From contig NZ_LT629743.1 of assembly GCF_900105095.1 (NCBI RefSeq), positions 62,001 through 126,000 on the forward strand: 64,000 nucleotides of DNA. The letters run 5' to 3'. Made by a program: the position numbers and the translations under genes. This stretch comes from Erythrobacter sp. HL-111 (GTDB lineage: Bacteria; Pseudomonadota; Alphaproteobacteria; Sphingomonadales; Sphingomonadaceae). Below are positions 28,067 through 37,095 of the stretch, in pieces. Every line of letters starts with the position of its first letter. The first letter of the stretch is position 1. The notes beneath the pieces are model-generated. The model had not been told where the DNA came from. It worked only from the letters and a program-made list of their open reading frames with translations, and did no database searches.

Positions 28067-29566
28067 ATGGGCCGCCTGCTTTCCTCCTTCGGCATCGCGG
28101 CGCTCGCGGCGCTGGTCGCCGCGCCCGCCCATGCCGCCACCGGCGCGGGCGATACGCCCGCCTGGGTCCCGCTCGCCTACCTGATCGCGGGGGTGTTCTT
28201 CATCCTCGCGCTGCGCGGGCTGTCGCATCCCTCGACCAGCCGGGCGGGCAACCGCAACGGCATGATCGGCATGGTCATCGCCGTGGCGACGACGCTCGTC
28301 ACTCATGACCTTTCGAACATCGTCGAGATCGTCGTCGCCATCGCGATCGGCGGCGCGATCGGCTTCGTCATCGCGCGGCGGATCGCCATGACCGCGATGC
28401 CCGAACTGGTCGCGGGCTTCCACAGCCTTGTCGGCATGGCTGCCGTGCTGGTCGGTTTTGCCGCCTGGCTCAATCCCGGGGCCTTCGGGATCCTCGACGA
28501 TGCGGGGCAGATCCTGCTGGTCAGCCGGATCGAGCTCGGCCTCGGCATCGCGATCGGGGCGATCACCTTTTCGGGTTCGGTCATCGCCTTCCTGAAACTT
28601 TCGGGCCGGATGAGCGGATCGCCGATCCTCCTGCCCGCGCGCCACGTCATCAACCTCGGCACGCTCGCCGCGATCCTCGTCCTGATCGGGCTCTATGCCG
28701 TTTCGCCGCAGGGGGCGGCGGGCGAAGGCTGGATGATCGTCGCGATTGCCGCGCTCGCCTTCGCGATCGGCTTCCTGCTGATCATCCCGATCGGCGGGGC
28801 GGACATGCCGGTGGTCGTCTCGATGCTGAATTCCTATTCGGGCTGGGCCGCCGCCGCGATGGGCTTCACGCTCGGCAACACGGCGATGATCATCACCGGC
28901 GCGCTGGTCGGCTCCTCGGGCGCGATCCTGTCCTACATCATGTGCCGCGCGATGAACCGCAGCTTCCTCAGCGTGATCGCGGGCGGTTTCGGCGCCGACG
29001 ATTCCGGCGGCGCCAGCGGCGAGGCGCGCGAGCAGCGGCCCTACAAGCAGGGCAGCGCGGAAGATGCCGCCTTCATGCTCGAACAGGCGGAGAAGGTCAT
29101 CATCATTCCCGGCTACGGCATGGCGGTGGCGCAGGCGCAGCACGCCCTGCGCGAAATGGCCGAAATGCTCGAAGAGAAGGGCGTCGAGGTCAAATACGCG
29201 ATCCACCCGGTCGCGGGGCGGATGCCGGGCCACATGAACGTGCTGCTGGCCGAAGCCTCGGTCGATTACGACAAGGTTTTCGAACTCGAGGACATCAACT
29301 CCGAATTCGCGAACTGCGACGTCGCCTTCATCATCGGCGCGAACGACGTGGTGAACCCGGCGGCCAAGACCGACAAGTCCTCGCCGATCTACGGGATGCC
29401 GGTGTTCGACGTCGACAAGGCGAAACAGGTCTTCTTCATCAAGCGTTCGATGGGCGGCGTAGGCTATGCCGGGGTCGATAACGACGTGTTCTACATGAAC
29501 CAGACGACCATGCTGCTGTCGGACGCGAAGAAGATGGTCGAGGAAATCGTCAAGGCGCTCGACTGA
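28067..29566 (+). CDS. pntB: NAD(P) transhydrogenase subunit beta
   Basis: 499 residues: about eight membrane helices followed by the soluble NADP-binding domain III from about residue 320. Domain III shows IIPGYGMAVAQAQH, HPVAGRMPGHMNVLLAEA and IGANDVVNPAA, with the NADP loop near VFFIKRSMGGVGYAG. The N terminus reads like a cleavable signal peptide (MGRLLSSFGIAALAALVAAP ... AHA), unusual against the enteric protein. The ATG follows GTGAGG, two bases after pntAB. The three pnt genes plus the leading small peptide form one operon. Confidence 0.93.
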   Translation: MGRLLSSFGIAALAALVAAPAHAATGAGDTPAWVPLAYLIAGVFFILALRGLSHPSTSRAGNRNGMIGMVIAVATTLVTHDLSNIVEIVVAIAIGGAIGFVIARRIAMTAMPELVAGFHSLVGMAAVLVGFAAWLNPGAFGILDDAGQILLVSRIELGLGIAIGAITFSGSVIAFLKLSGRMSGSPILLPARHVINLGTLAAILVLIGLYAVSPQGAAGEGWMIVAIAALAFAIGFLLIIPIGGADMPVVVSMLNSYSGWAAAAMGFTLGNTAMIITGALVGSSGAILSYIMCRAMNRSFLSVIAGGFGADDSGGASGEAREQRPYKQGSAEDAAFMLEQAEKVIIIPGYGMAVAQAQHALREMAEMLEEKGVEVKYAIHPVAGRMPGHMNVLLAEASVDYDKVFELEDINSEFANCDVAFIIGANDVVNPAAKTDKSSPIYGMPVFDVDKAKQVFFIKRSMGGVGYAGVDNDVFYMNQTTMLLSDAKKMVEEIVKALD

Positions 29567-29567
29567 G

Positions 29568-29960
29568 GTGGCGGGCGAGGGAGGCAACGGGCCGCGACCG
29601 CTGCGGCTTCTTGCGATTCTCCTCGCCATCATCGTCATCGCTGCGGGTGCGTGGTTCGTGCTGCGCGAGGACGGGATGCTCGACACCGTGACCGAAGCTC
29701 GGGTCGAACGCGCGCTCACCGACAACGGGATGCCCGCGCCCATGGCCGAATGCATGGCCCCGCGCCTCGTCGACCGGCTCGGCCGCGAGCAATTGCGAAA
29801 GCTCGAACGGCTCGCCCCGGAACCCGGCGAGAGCGCGCTGCCGCGCTCGATCCGCGAGGCGCTGGTGCGGCTTGAACGGGTCGATGATCCCGCGGCGGTC
29901 GATGCGCTCGCGCGGGCGGCGGCGGGTTGCGGGATGGAAATGCTGCGCGATCGTTTCTGA
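29568..29960 (+). CDS. single-pass membrane protein, hypothetical
   Basis: 130 residues starting at GTG one base after the pntB stop. A basic N terminus (PRPLRLLAILLAIIVIAAG) leads into one transmembrane helix, then a soluble, Arg/Glu-rich helical domain with two cysteines (AECMAP, AGCGMEML). Close spacing suggests co-transcription with the transhydrogenase. I do not recognise a family. The soluble part probably faces the periplasm, given the positive cytoplasmic end. Codon use is that of the host. Confidence 0.65.
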   Translation: MAGEGGNGPRPLRLLAILLAIIVIAAGAWFVLREDGMLDTVTEARVERALTDNGMPAPMAECMAPRLVDRLGREQLRKLERLAPEPGESALPRSIREALVRLERVDDPAAVDALARAAAGCGMEMLRDRF

Positions 29961-30017
29961 AGCCTTGCCTTGCCGCCAGCCTGTCCGCACACTCGCAGGC
30001 CATCGGGAGAACCCTTC

Positions 30018-31511
30018 ATGATCAGATCGACCCTTGCCGCCGCCCTCTTCGCCTGCGCCGTCACCGGCGCGGCCAGGGCCGAAACCGCCGATCCCGCGGG
30101 CGAGCGGGTCGGGACCGAATACATGGTCTTCGAAGTCGAGGCGGAGGAGACGGCCAAGGCCCGGTTCCTGCGCGGCCTCGCGCTGCTCCACAATTTCGAA
30201 TACGCCCGCGCGGGCGAAGCCTTCCGCGCGGCGCAGGCGGCCGATCCCGGTTTCGCCATGGCCTATTGGGGCGAGGCCATGACCCACAACCACCCCTTGT
30301 GGGAAGAGCAGGACCGCGACGCGGCGCGCGCGATCCTCGCGCGGCTCGCCCCCTCCGCCGAGGCCCGCGCGGCGAAGGCGCGCAGCCCGCGCGAGAAGGC
30401 GTGGCTCGCCGCGATCGAGACGCTCTATGCCGAGGAAGGGACGAAAGATCAGCGCGATCTCGCCTATCTCGCCAGGATGCGCGCCATGCTGGCCAATTAT
30501 CCTGACGATATCGACGTGCGCGCCTTTACCGGCCTTGCCGTGCTCGGCTCCTCGCATGGCGGGCGGCAGGTGCCGATCTACATGGAGGCGGCCGGCATCC
30601 TCGAACCCGGGTTCATGACGCACCCTCAGCACCCCGGGATCCTCCACTACCTCATTCATTCCTATGACGACCCTGTCCACGCGCCGCTGGGCGAACGCAT
30701 GGCCGAACGCTACGCGACCGTCGCGCCCGATGCGGGCCACGCCCAGCACATGGTGAGCCACATCTTCCACGCGCTCGCCGACTGGGAGGCTTCGGAGGAA
30801 GCGAACATCAACGCCGATGCCGTGGTGGATCGCCAGCGCATCGCTGCGGGGCGTGCGCCCACCGATTGCGGACATTACAATGAATGGCTTGTCTATGCCC
30901 GCCTTCAGCAGGGCAAGGATGCAAGCGACCGCGTGGCGGCCTGCCGTGCGGTGGCCGAGAGCGGTGAGCCTGCCTATGGGCCCGTCAGGAGTTACAGCGT
31001 GATGGCCGCATGGCAGGCGGTCGATACCGGCAAATGGCCCGAACCGCTGGACGAGGACAGGCGAGCCTTCCTGCTTCCGCGCCTGCTTCTTACCCATGTC
31101 GAGGCGCTGCGCCGCCGCGAGGACCCCAGTGCCGTCGCAGCCGCGCTTGCCGAAATGCGGGGCGATGCCGAGGCGGTGCCCGATCTGCTCGCGCGGATGG
31201 CTCCCGACGATCGCACCACCATGCCCTGGATCGAGCGTGCGATCGCGCAGGTCGAGGCGGTTCGCCTGCTCGCTTCGGGGGACACGCAAGGCGGTCTTGC
31301 CGCACTGCGCGCGGCGGCGGAGGCCGAATCCGCTTTGCCCACCGTATTCGGCCCGCCCGCCATGCCCAAGCCCAGCTGGGAATTGCTGGGCGAGGAATTG
31401 CTGGCGCTCGGCCGCAGGGAAGAGGCGGCGGAGGCATTCCGCAATTCGCTTCGCTTCGCGCCGGGACGGCGACTCTCGCTAAAGGGTCTGGAGGCCGCGA
31501 CGGGCACCTGA
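30018..31511 (+). CDS. exported TPR-like repeat protein
   Basis: 497 residues with a signal peptide (MIRSTLAAALFACAVTGAAR, cleavage ARA/ET). Helical repeats follow: FLRGLALLHNFEYARAGEAF and AQAADPGFAMAYWGEAMTHN form a TPR-like pair, and another appears at the end (ELLALGRREEAAEAFRNSL). HPQHPGILHYLIHSYDDP and HAQHMVSHIFHALADW are His-rich motifs shared by a widespread uncharacterised group of TPR proteins. GGGAG lies upstream of the ATG. It stands just before the beta-helix gene. No enzymatic role can be given. Confidence 0.82.
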   Translation: MIRSTLAAALFACAVTGAARAETADPAGERVGTEYMVFEVEAEETAKARFLRGLALLHNFEYARAGEAFRAAQAADPGFAMAYWGEAMTHNHPLWEEQDRDAARAILARLAPSAEARAAKARSPREKAWLAAIETLYAEEGTKDQRDLAYLARMRAMLANYPDDIDVRAFTGLAVLGSSHGGRQVPIYMEAAGILEPGFMTHPQHPGILHYLIHSYDDPVHAPLGERMAERYATVAPDAGHAQHMVSHIFHALADWEASEEANINADAVVDRQRIAAGRAPTDCGHYNEWLVYARLQQGKDASDRVAACRAVAESGEPAYGPVRSYSVMAAWQAVDTGKWPEPLDEDRRAFLLPRLLLTHVEALRRREDPSAVAAALAEMRGDAEAVPDLLARMAPDDRTTMPWIERAIAQVEAVRLLASGDTQGGLAALRAAAEAESALPTVFGPPAMPKPSWELLGEELLALGRREEAAEAFRNSLRFAPGRRLSLKGLEAATGT

Positions 31512-31569
31512 AGCCTTGTCAGCGCTCCCTTTTATGGGCCAGATGAGCGGGAATGGAGGGAGAGAGACA

Positions 31570-32778
31570 ATGACAAGACTGGCCCTTGGCGCGCTGCTGC
31601 TGGCGTCTGCCGCACCGCTTGCCGCCGAAACGCGCACCGTCGCCCCGGGCGAAGGCGCCCAGGAACGCCTGCAGGAGGCGCTCATCCTCGCCGAGCCGGG
31701 TGACGAGATCGTGCTCGAACCGGGGCGCTATGCGCTGACCGACGGGCTCAGCCTCGATGTCGACCGGGTCACGCTGCGCGGTGCGGGGATGGAGGGCGAC
31801 ACCGCCAGCATCCTCGATTTCACCGGCCAGCAGGGCGCGGGCGAGGGGCTGCTCGTCACTTCCGACGATGTCACCCTGCGCGATTTCGCGGTCGAGAACG
31901 CCAAGGGCGACGGAATCAAGTCCAAGGGTGCGGACAACATCATCTACCACGCCCTGCGGGTCGAATGGACCGGCGGGCCGAAAGCCTCGAACGGGGCCTA
32001 CGGCATCTATCCGGTCGAAAGCGCGAACATCCTCGTGCAGGACAGCTACGTGCGCGGGGCGAGCGATGCGGGGATCTATGTCGGCCAGTCGGAAAACATC
32101 ATCGTGCGCCGCAACCGCGTGGTCGAGAACGTTGCCGGGATCGAGATCGAGAATTCGAACCACGCCGAGGTCACCGACAATCTCGCGACGATGAACACCG
32201 GCGGGATCCTCGTCTTCGACCTGCCCGGCCTGCCGCGGGTCGGCGGGGGCGACGTGCTGGTCGCGCGCAACGCGTTGATCGGCAACAACACCGACAATTT
32301 CGCGCCCGAGGGCAACATCGTCGCGAGCGTTCCGGCGGGGACTGGCGTGATGGTGATGGCGAACACCAATGTTCACGTGACCGAAAACCTGCTCACCAAC
32401 AACGCGACGAGCCACGTCATGCTGATCGCCTATTCGCAGGGCTATACGGATGATCGTTATCAGCCGCGCCCGGTCGATGTGCTGGTGAAGGGCAATGTCT
32501 ATGGCGAAGGCGGCAGCGCGCCGGACTTTCCGGGGGGCGAGATGCTGGTCGCCGCGGTGGGCGGTGCCCTGCCCCCGATCCTCGCCGACGGACTGCAGCA
32601 GGGGCTGACGGTCGAGGACCCCGTGCCGGTCCTGAGCCTCGGCCTCACCGCGGTCGGCCAGTCGATCGCCGAGGCGAAGCCCGACGTCATGATGCCGAAG
32701 CCTGCTGCCACACCCGAGGGTGCGCCGGCGCTCGCCCGGGTGAACCTGCCCGAAAGCATGGTGGCCCGGCTGAAGTGA
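31570..32778 (+). CDS. secreted parallel beta-helix repeat protein (TIGR03805-like)
   Basis: 402 residues; signal peptide MTRLALGALLLASAAPLAA. The body is a right-handed beta-helix with short repeats such as VTLRDFAVENAKGDGI, NIIVRRNRVVENVAGIEIE and VHVTENLLTNNATSHV, each near 22 residues, the fold of polysaccharide lyases and PbH1 proteins. GGAGGGAG lies before the ATG. Its stop overlaps the start of the diheme cytochrome gene (GTGA), and these two protein types are known as a conserved pair of unknown purpose. The N-terminal APGEGAQERLQEALILAEPG is typical of the group. Probably periplasmic. Confidence 0.85.
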   Translation: MTRLALGALLLASAAPLAAETRTVAPGEGAQERLQEALILAEPGDEIVLEPGRYALTDGLSLDVDRVTLRGAGMEGDTASILDFTGQQGAGEGLLVTSDDVTLRDFAVENAKGDGIKSKGADNIIYHALRVEWTGGPKASNGAYGIYPVESANILVQDSYVRGASDAGIYVGQSENIIVRRNRVVENVAGIEIENSNHAEVTDNLATMNTGGILVFDLPGLPRVGGGDVLVARNALIGNNTDNFAPEGNIVASVPAGTGVMVMANTNVHVTENLLTNNATSHVMLIAYSQGYTDDRYQPRPVDVLVKGNVYGEGGSAPDFPGGEMLVAAVGGALPPILADGLQQGLTVEDPVPVLSLGLTAVGQSIAEAKPDVMMPKPAATPEGAPALARVNLPESMVARLK

Positions 32779-33791
32779 AGCGCGGCGCGGTCCTTCTCCT
32801 CGCCGGGGCGTTCGCGCTCGCGGGGGTCGTCGGCCATTCGGCCGCGCGCGTTCCTGCGGCGGTCAGCGAGGCGGCGGTCATGGAGGGGATGCCGCGCGCG
32901 CTGTCCGAATACGGGTTCTTCACCGATCTCGCCGCGCAGCAGCCTGCCGCGCGGGTCGCCGCCTACGAACTCAACACGCCGCTCTGGTCCGACGGAGCGG
33001 ACAAGCTGCGCTTCGTCTACGTCCCCCAAGGCACGGCGATGGAGCCCGACGGACAAGGCCTGCCGCGCTTTCCGGTGGGTTCGGCGATCGTCAAGACCTT
33101 CGCTTTCGGGGAAGGGCAGGAGCGGCGCCTGATCGAGACCCGCGTGCTCCTCCACCGCGCCGGGGGCTGGGTCGCGCTGCCCTATCTCTGGAACGAGGAA
33201 CAGACCGACGCGCGCCTCGCCCTCGCGGGGGCGCGGTTGCCGGTCACGACGCCCGCGGGCGAGACGATCAGTTACCGCGTGCCGAACAAGAACCAGTGCA
33301 AGACCTGCCATTCGAAGAACGGCGCGGTGATACCGATCGGGCCGAAAGCGCGCAACCTTTCCGCCGGATGGCTCGCGCGCATGGAACGCGCCGGGATGCT
33401 CGCCGCCATGCCCGCCGGGCACGACACGCTGCCCGACCGGAACGCGCGCGCGGGCGCGCGGACCGAGGCGCTCGCGCGGGCCTATCTCGACGTCAATTGC
33501 GCCCATTGCCACCAGCCGGGCGGGGCGGCGTCGAATTCGGGGCTCGACCTGAGGTGGGAACAGGACGATCCCCACGCCATCGGCATCGACAAGCCGCCGG
33601 TCGCCGCGGGGCGCGGGGCCGGCGGGCTGCTCGTCAGCATTGCCCCGGGCGATCCCGATGGCTCGATCCTCGCCCATCGCATGGCCTCCGCCGAGCCGGG
33701 GGTCGCCATGCCCGAACTCGGCCGGGAAACCGTAGACCGCGAGGGCGTCTCGATCGTGCGCCGCTGGATTGCGGAGATGCCTTCGCCATGA
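32775..33791 (+). CDS. diheme c-type cytochrome, SO2930 family (TIGR03806-like)
   Basis: 338 residues with an uncleaved or cleaved N-terminal hydrophobic segment (MKRGAVLLLAGAFALAGVVG). Two heme-binding motifs: C175-KTCH179 and C242-AHCH246. Conserved features are YELNTPLWSDGADKLRF, NKNQCKTCHSKNG and a C-terminal PGDPDGSILAHRM. The start GTG overlaps the stop of the beta-helix gene by four bases and its own stop overlaps the next hydrolase gene, giving a tightly coupled operon. Electron-transfer partner unknown; periplasmic location is required for heme attachment. Confidence 0.88.
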   Translation: MKRGAVLLLAGAFALAGVVGHSAARVPAAVSEAAVMEGMPRALSEYGFFTDLAAQQPAARVAAYELNTPLWSDGADKLRFVYVPQGTAMEPDGQGLPRFPVGSAIVKTFAFGEGQERRLIETRVLLHRAGGWVALPYLWNEEQTDARLALAGARLPVTTPAGETISYRVPNKNQCKTCHSKNGAVIPIGPKARNLSAGWLARMERAGMLAAMPAGHDTLPDRNARAGARTEALARAYLDVNCAHCHQPGGAASNSGLDLRWEQDDPHAIGIDKPPVAAGRGAGGLLVSIAPGDPDGSILAHRMASAEPGVAMPELGRETVDREGVSIVRRWIAEMPSP

Positions 33792-34816
33792 AATGGGTCC
33801 TTCGCATCGCGCTCGGCCTGGTCGCGGTGCTCGTCGTGCTGTTCCTGGTATTCCGCACGCCCGATACCGACGCGCAGGCGATGCGCGCCAAGTATGGCGG
33901 CGAGCCCTCGCGCTTCGTCGAGATCGGCGACGGCACCGTCGTTCACCTGCGCGACACGGGACCGCGCGACGGCCTGCCGATCATGCTGCTGCACGGCTCG
34001 AATTCAGACCTCCACACCTGGGACGAATGGGCCGCCGGGCTCGAGGACAGCTACCGCGTGATCCGCTTCGACCAGGTCGGGCACGGCCTCACCGGCCCCG
34101 ATCCCGAAGGCGATTACAGCCGCGCCAACTACACCGAGGACGTGCGCGAGGTGGCCGACGCGCTCGGGCTTGACCGGTTCGTGATCGGCGGGAATTCGAT
34201 GGGCGGAAAGCACGCCATGGCCTTCGCCGCCGTCCATCCCGAGCGCGTGCTCGGCCTCGTGCTCGTCGACGCAAGCGGCGGGCCGATGCTGGGCGAGGAA
34301 GAGCTGGGCGGCGAGGAGCCGGGCGGGGAGGAGGACAACGCGCAGGAGGAGGATGACGACGGCAGCGGCAATATCGGCTTCGCCATCGCGCAATTGCCGG
34401 GGGTCAACCGGATCGTCGAACAGGTCACCCCGCGCTCGCTGATCGAAAGCAGTCTCGAACAGAGCGTTTCGGTCAAGTCGGTCGTCACCGAGGCGATGAT
34501 CGACCGCTACTGGGAACTGCTGCGCTATCCCGGCAACCGCCGCGCGACGCTCGATCGTTTCGCGGGCGAATACGACCCGCTCGCCGAAGAGGAGATCGCC
34601 GGGATCGACGCGCCCGCGCTGATCCTGTGGGGCGCCGAGGACCGGCTGATCCCGCTCGCCGCGGGGCGCTGGCTCGACCGGGTCATGCCCGACACCAGGC
34701 TCGTCGTGTACGAAGGCGTCGGCCACCTGCCGCAGAAGGAAGCGCCCCGGCGCAGCCTTTCGGACGTGCGCGAGTGGCTCGAAAACCGGGCGTTCGCCGA
34801 CGAAGCCGCGAAATAG
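33788..34816 (+). CDS. membrane-anchored alpha/beta hydrolase with acidic insert
   Basis: 342 residues: an N-terminal anchor (MKWVLRIALGLVAVLVVLFL), then a hydrolase fold with LLHGSNSDLHTW, the elbow GGNSMGG (S137 nucleophile), a probable acid in LWGAEDRLIP and the His in GVGHLPQKEAP. Between strand VLVDASGGP and the cap domain there is a stretch (residues about 169-194) in which nearly all residues are Glu, Asp, Gly, Gln or Asn. Such an acidic low-complexity lid is not normal for the family. ATGA overlap couples it to the diheme cytochrome. Substrate not deducible. Confidence 0.85.
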   Translation: MKWVLRIALGLVAVLVVLFLVFRTPDTDAQAMRAKYGGEPSRFVEIGDGTVVHLRDTGPRDGLPIMLLHGSNSDLHTWDEWAAGLEDSYRVIRFDQVGHGLTGPDPEGDYSRANYTEDVREVADALGLDRFVIGGNSMGGKHAMAFAAVHPERVLGLVLVDASGGPMLGEEELGGEEPGGEEDNAQEEDDDGSGNIGFAIAQLPGVNRIVEQVTPRSLIESSLEQSVSVKSVVTEAMIDRYWELLRYPGNRRATLDRFAGEYDPLAEEEIAGIDAPALILWGAEDRLIPLAAGRWLDRVMPDTRLVVYEGVGHLPQKEAPRRSLSDVREWLENRAFADEAAK

Positions 34817-34893
34817 CCCCGCGCAAACGCGCGCTATGGACTGTTCTTGCGCTTCCTCGCTAAACCGTGGGGAAGATTGGACGGAGTCACCCA

Positions 34894-35604
34894 ATGGCTT
34901 TGCGTAAACTCGGATTGATCGGCGGCATGAGCTGGGTGTCGACGGGCATCTATTATGACCGCATCAACCGCATCGTGCAGAAACGCGCCGCCCCCATGGC
35001 GAGCGCGCCGCTGCTCATCGAAAGCCTCGATTTCGCCCAGCTCTACGCCCTGCGCGAGGAGGAGGACTGGAAGCGCGCGGCCGAAGTGCTGACCGAAAGC
35101 GCGAAGCGGCTCCGGGGCGCGGGTGCCGAAGGGCTCATCATCGGCGCCAATTCGATGCACAAGGTCTATGACGACGTCGCCGCAGCGGTCGATGTCCCGA
35201 TCCTCCACATCGCCGAATATGTCGGGCGCACGCTCAAGCGGTCGGGTCACAAGAGCGCCGCGCTGATCGGGACGCGCAACGTGATGACCGAAAGCTTCTA
35301 TCGCAAGCGGCTCGTCGCGCACGGGATCGACCTGCTCCCGCCGAACATGAGCAATGTCGAACTGCTCGACCGGATCATCTACGACGAGCTCATGGTCGGC
35401 AAGGTCAGCCGCGAGGCCCAGCGCGAGATGAAGACGATGATCACGGCCAAGTCGCAGGAAGGCGCCGATGCGATCGTGATCGCCTGCACCGAACTCAACC
35501 TCGTCGTCGACATCGACGCCAATGTCCTGCCGGTGTTCGATTCGACCCGGATCCACTGCGAGGCCGCAGCCGACTGGGTGCTCGACCAGGAACTTGTCGA
35601 CTGA
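34894..35604 (+). CDS. aspartate/glutamate racemase family protein
   Basis: 236 residues of the Asp/Glu racemase superfamily (YgeA/RacX branch), opening LGLIGGMSWVSTGIYYDRIN. The second catalytic position is intact: C198 in IACTELNLV. At the first, where other members carry Cys or Thr before Asn, this protein has A85 (GANSMHK). A two-base racemase needs both residues, so full racemisation may be lost and another reaction or binding role is possible. GGAG lies before the ATG. Monocistronic by spacing. Confidence 0.85.
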   Translation: MALRKLGLIGGMSWVSTGIYYDRINRIVQKRAAPMASAPLLIESLDFAQLYALREEEDWKRAAEVLTESAKRLRGAGAEGLIIGANSMHKVYDDVAAAVDVPILHIAEYVGRTLKRSGHKSAALIGTRNVMTESFYRKRLVAHGIDLLPPNMSNVELLDRIIYDELMVGKVSREAQREMKTMITAKSQEGADAIVIACTELNLVVDIDANVLPVFDSTRIHCEAAADWVLDQELVD

Positions 35605-35904
35605 GCGGCGGCTGATCGCCATTCGGACACGCCCCGCCGCAACTTGGCGCCATGCCCTATGCAACCCCGCCGGCCACCACCTAGGGCGCCGCCGGAACTT
35701 CGTCCATCCATCGTGACGGCGAGTTCCGGGCTGTCGGTTCGATCCGATGGCCCGGGGCCTTCGGGCTCTTGGGGCCGCTCTCCAACCCCCCCCCAATGCA
35801 CCTGGGGAGTGGCCCCTTTCCCCCCTTTTCCGGCTCGCCCTGCCGGTGTTTTCGATCTGTTCCCGTTGAGCCGCGCGCGGCGCTGACCTAAGCGCTCGGG
35901 CGTG
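35605..35904. other. 300-base spacer with homopolymer tracts
   Basis: Between the racemase stop and the dGTPase start. It holds a run of nine cytosines (35786-35794) and further C and T runs to about 35840. I see no gene, no RNA structure with a T-tract and no convincing terminator; open frames here have unlike codon use. Confidence 0.6.
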
Positions 35905-37083
35905 ATGACGCGCGCGCCCTATGCAGCCGACCCGCACGCCCATGGGGGCCGCGAATGGACCGGGCGGGCCGGCGAGGCGCCGCTCCGCGCGGAACAGCGC
36001 GGACCGCGCACCGATTTCCAGCGCGACCGCGACCGGATCATCCACTCGATGAGCTTTCGGCGGCTGAAATCCAAGACCCAGGTCTTCATCGCGCCGGAGG
36101 GAGACCATTACCGCACCCGCCTGACCCACAGCCTCGAGGTCGCCCAGATCGGCCGGGTCATCGCGCGCGCGCTCGGCCTCGACGAGGACCTGACCGAGGC
36201 GCTGTGCCTCGCGCATGATCTCGGCCACCCGCCGTTCGGCCACGCGGGCGAGGCAGCGTTGTGCGATGCCATGCTGCGCCACGGCGGCTTCTGCCACAAC
36301 GCACAGGCGCTGAGGACGGTCATGCGGATCGAGTGTCCCTATCCGGAACACGACGGGCTGAACCTGACCTGGGACCTGCTCGAAGGGCTCGCCAAGCACA
36401 ACGGCCCGGTGGTCGCGCCGAACTGGGCGCTGGCCGAACTCGACGAGGCCTTCCCGCTCGATCTCGGCACCTGGCCCTCGCTCGAGGCGCAGGTCGCGGC
36501 GGTGTCGGACGACATCGCCTATGACAACCACGACATCGACGACGGGCTGCGCGCGGGCTTCCTCGATCTCGACGATCTCCTGCAGCTCGATTTCCTCGCC
36601 GACCAGTGGCGCGCCGTCGAACGGCGCTTTCCCGATGCGCCGCGCGACCGGCTGCTGCGCGAACTGGTGCGCGACCAGATCGGGCTGATGGTGAACGACG
36701 TGATCGAGCACACGCGCGAACAGGTGAGGGACATCGGCTCGGTCGCCGAGGTGCGTTCGGCGGGGCGCCAGCTCGCCGGTTTCTCGCCCGCCTTGGCGGA
36801 GGACGAGCGCCGGCTCAAGAGCTTCATGTACGACAAGCTCTACTACCACCCCGACCAGATCACCGCCGCCGAACGCGCGCGCGACGTGGTCGCCCGGCTG
36901 GTGGCGGCCTATTCGCAGGATTCGAGCCTCATGCCGCCCGAATGGCAGGAACGCCTGCCCGAGCGCGAGCCCCATCGCAGCCGCGTCATCACCGATTTCA
37001 TCGCCGGGATGAGCGACCGCTTCGCCATCCGCGCCTGCGCCGAGATCTACGGCGAACGCCCGCTGGGGCTGGTCAATGTCTGA
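35905..37083 (+). CDS. deoxyguanosinetriphosphate triphosphohydrolase-like protein
   Basis: 392 residues, HD-domain dNTP triphosphohydrolase (dGTPase group). The HD metal ligands are in RLTHSLEVAQ (His) and LAHDLGHPPFGHAGE (His-Asp), with the third in AAVSDDIAYDNHDIDDG. The N-terminal FQRDRDRIIHSMSFRRLKSKTQVF segment is typical (conserved RxxxRIxxSxxFRRLxxKTQVF). Hydrolyses dNTPs to nucleosides and tripolyphosphate, regulating dNTP pools. Start ATG at 35905, or GTG three bases before. The gene ends 12 bases before the next one. Confidence 0.9.
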   Translation: MTRAPYAADPHAHGGREWTGRAGEAPLRAEQRGPRTDFQRDRDRIIHSMSFRRLKSKTQVFIAPEGDHYRTRLTHSLEVAQIGRVIARALGLDEDLTEALCLAHDLGHPPFGHAGEAALCDAMLRHGGFCHNAQALRTVMRIECPYPEHDGLNLTWDLLEGLAKHNGPVVAPNWALAELDEAFPLDLGTWPSLEAQVAAVSDDIAYDNHDIDDGLRAGFLDLDDLLQLDFLADQWRAVERRFPDAPRDRLLRELVRDQIGLMVNDVIEHTREQVRDIGSVAEVRSAGRQLAGFSPALAEDERRLKSFMYDKLYYHPDQITAAERARDVVARLVAAYSQDSSLMPPEWQERLPEREPHRSRVITDFIAGMSDRFAIRACAEIYGERPLGLVNV

Positions 37084-37095
37084 GCGCGGCGGGGC

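Noticed and set aside
35644..35886. Small gene of about 80 codons in the racemase-dGTPase spacer
   Set aside because: Pro/Arg-rich translation over homopolymer tracts, no ribosome-binding site and no recognisable fold.
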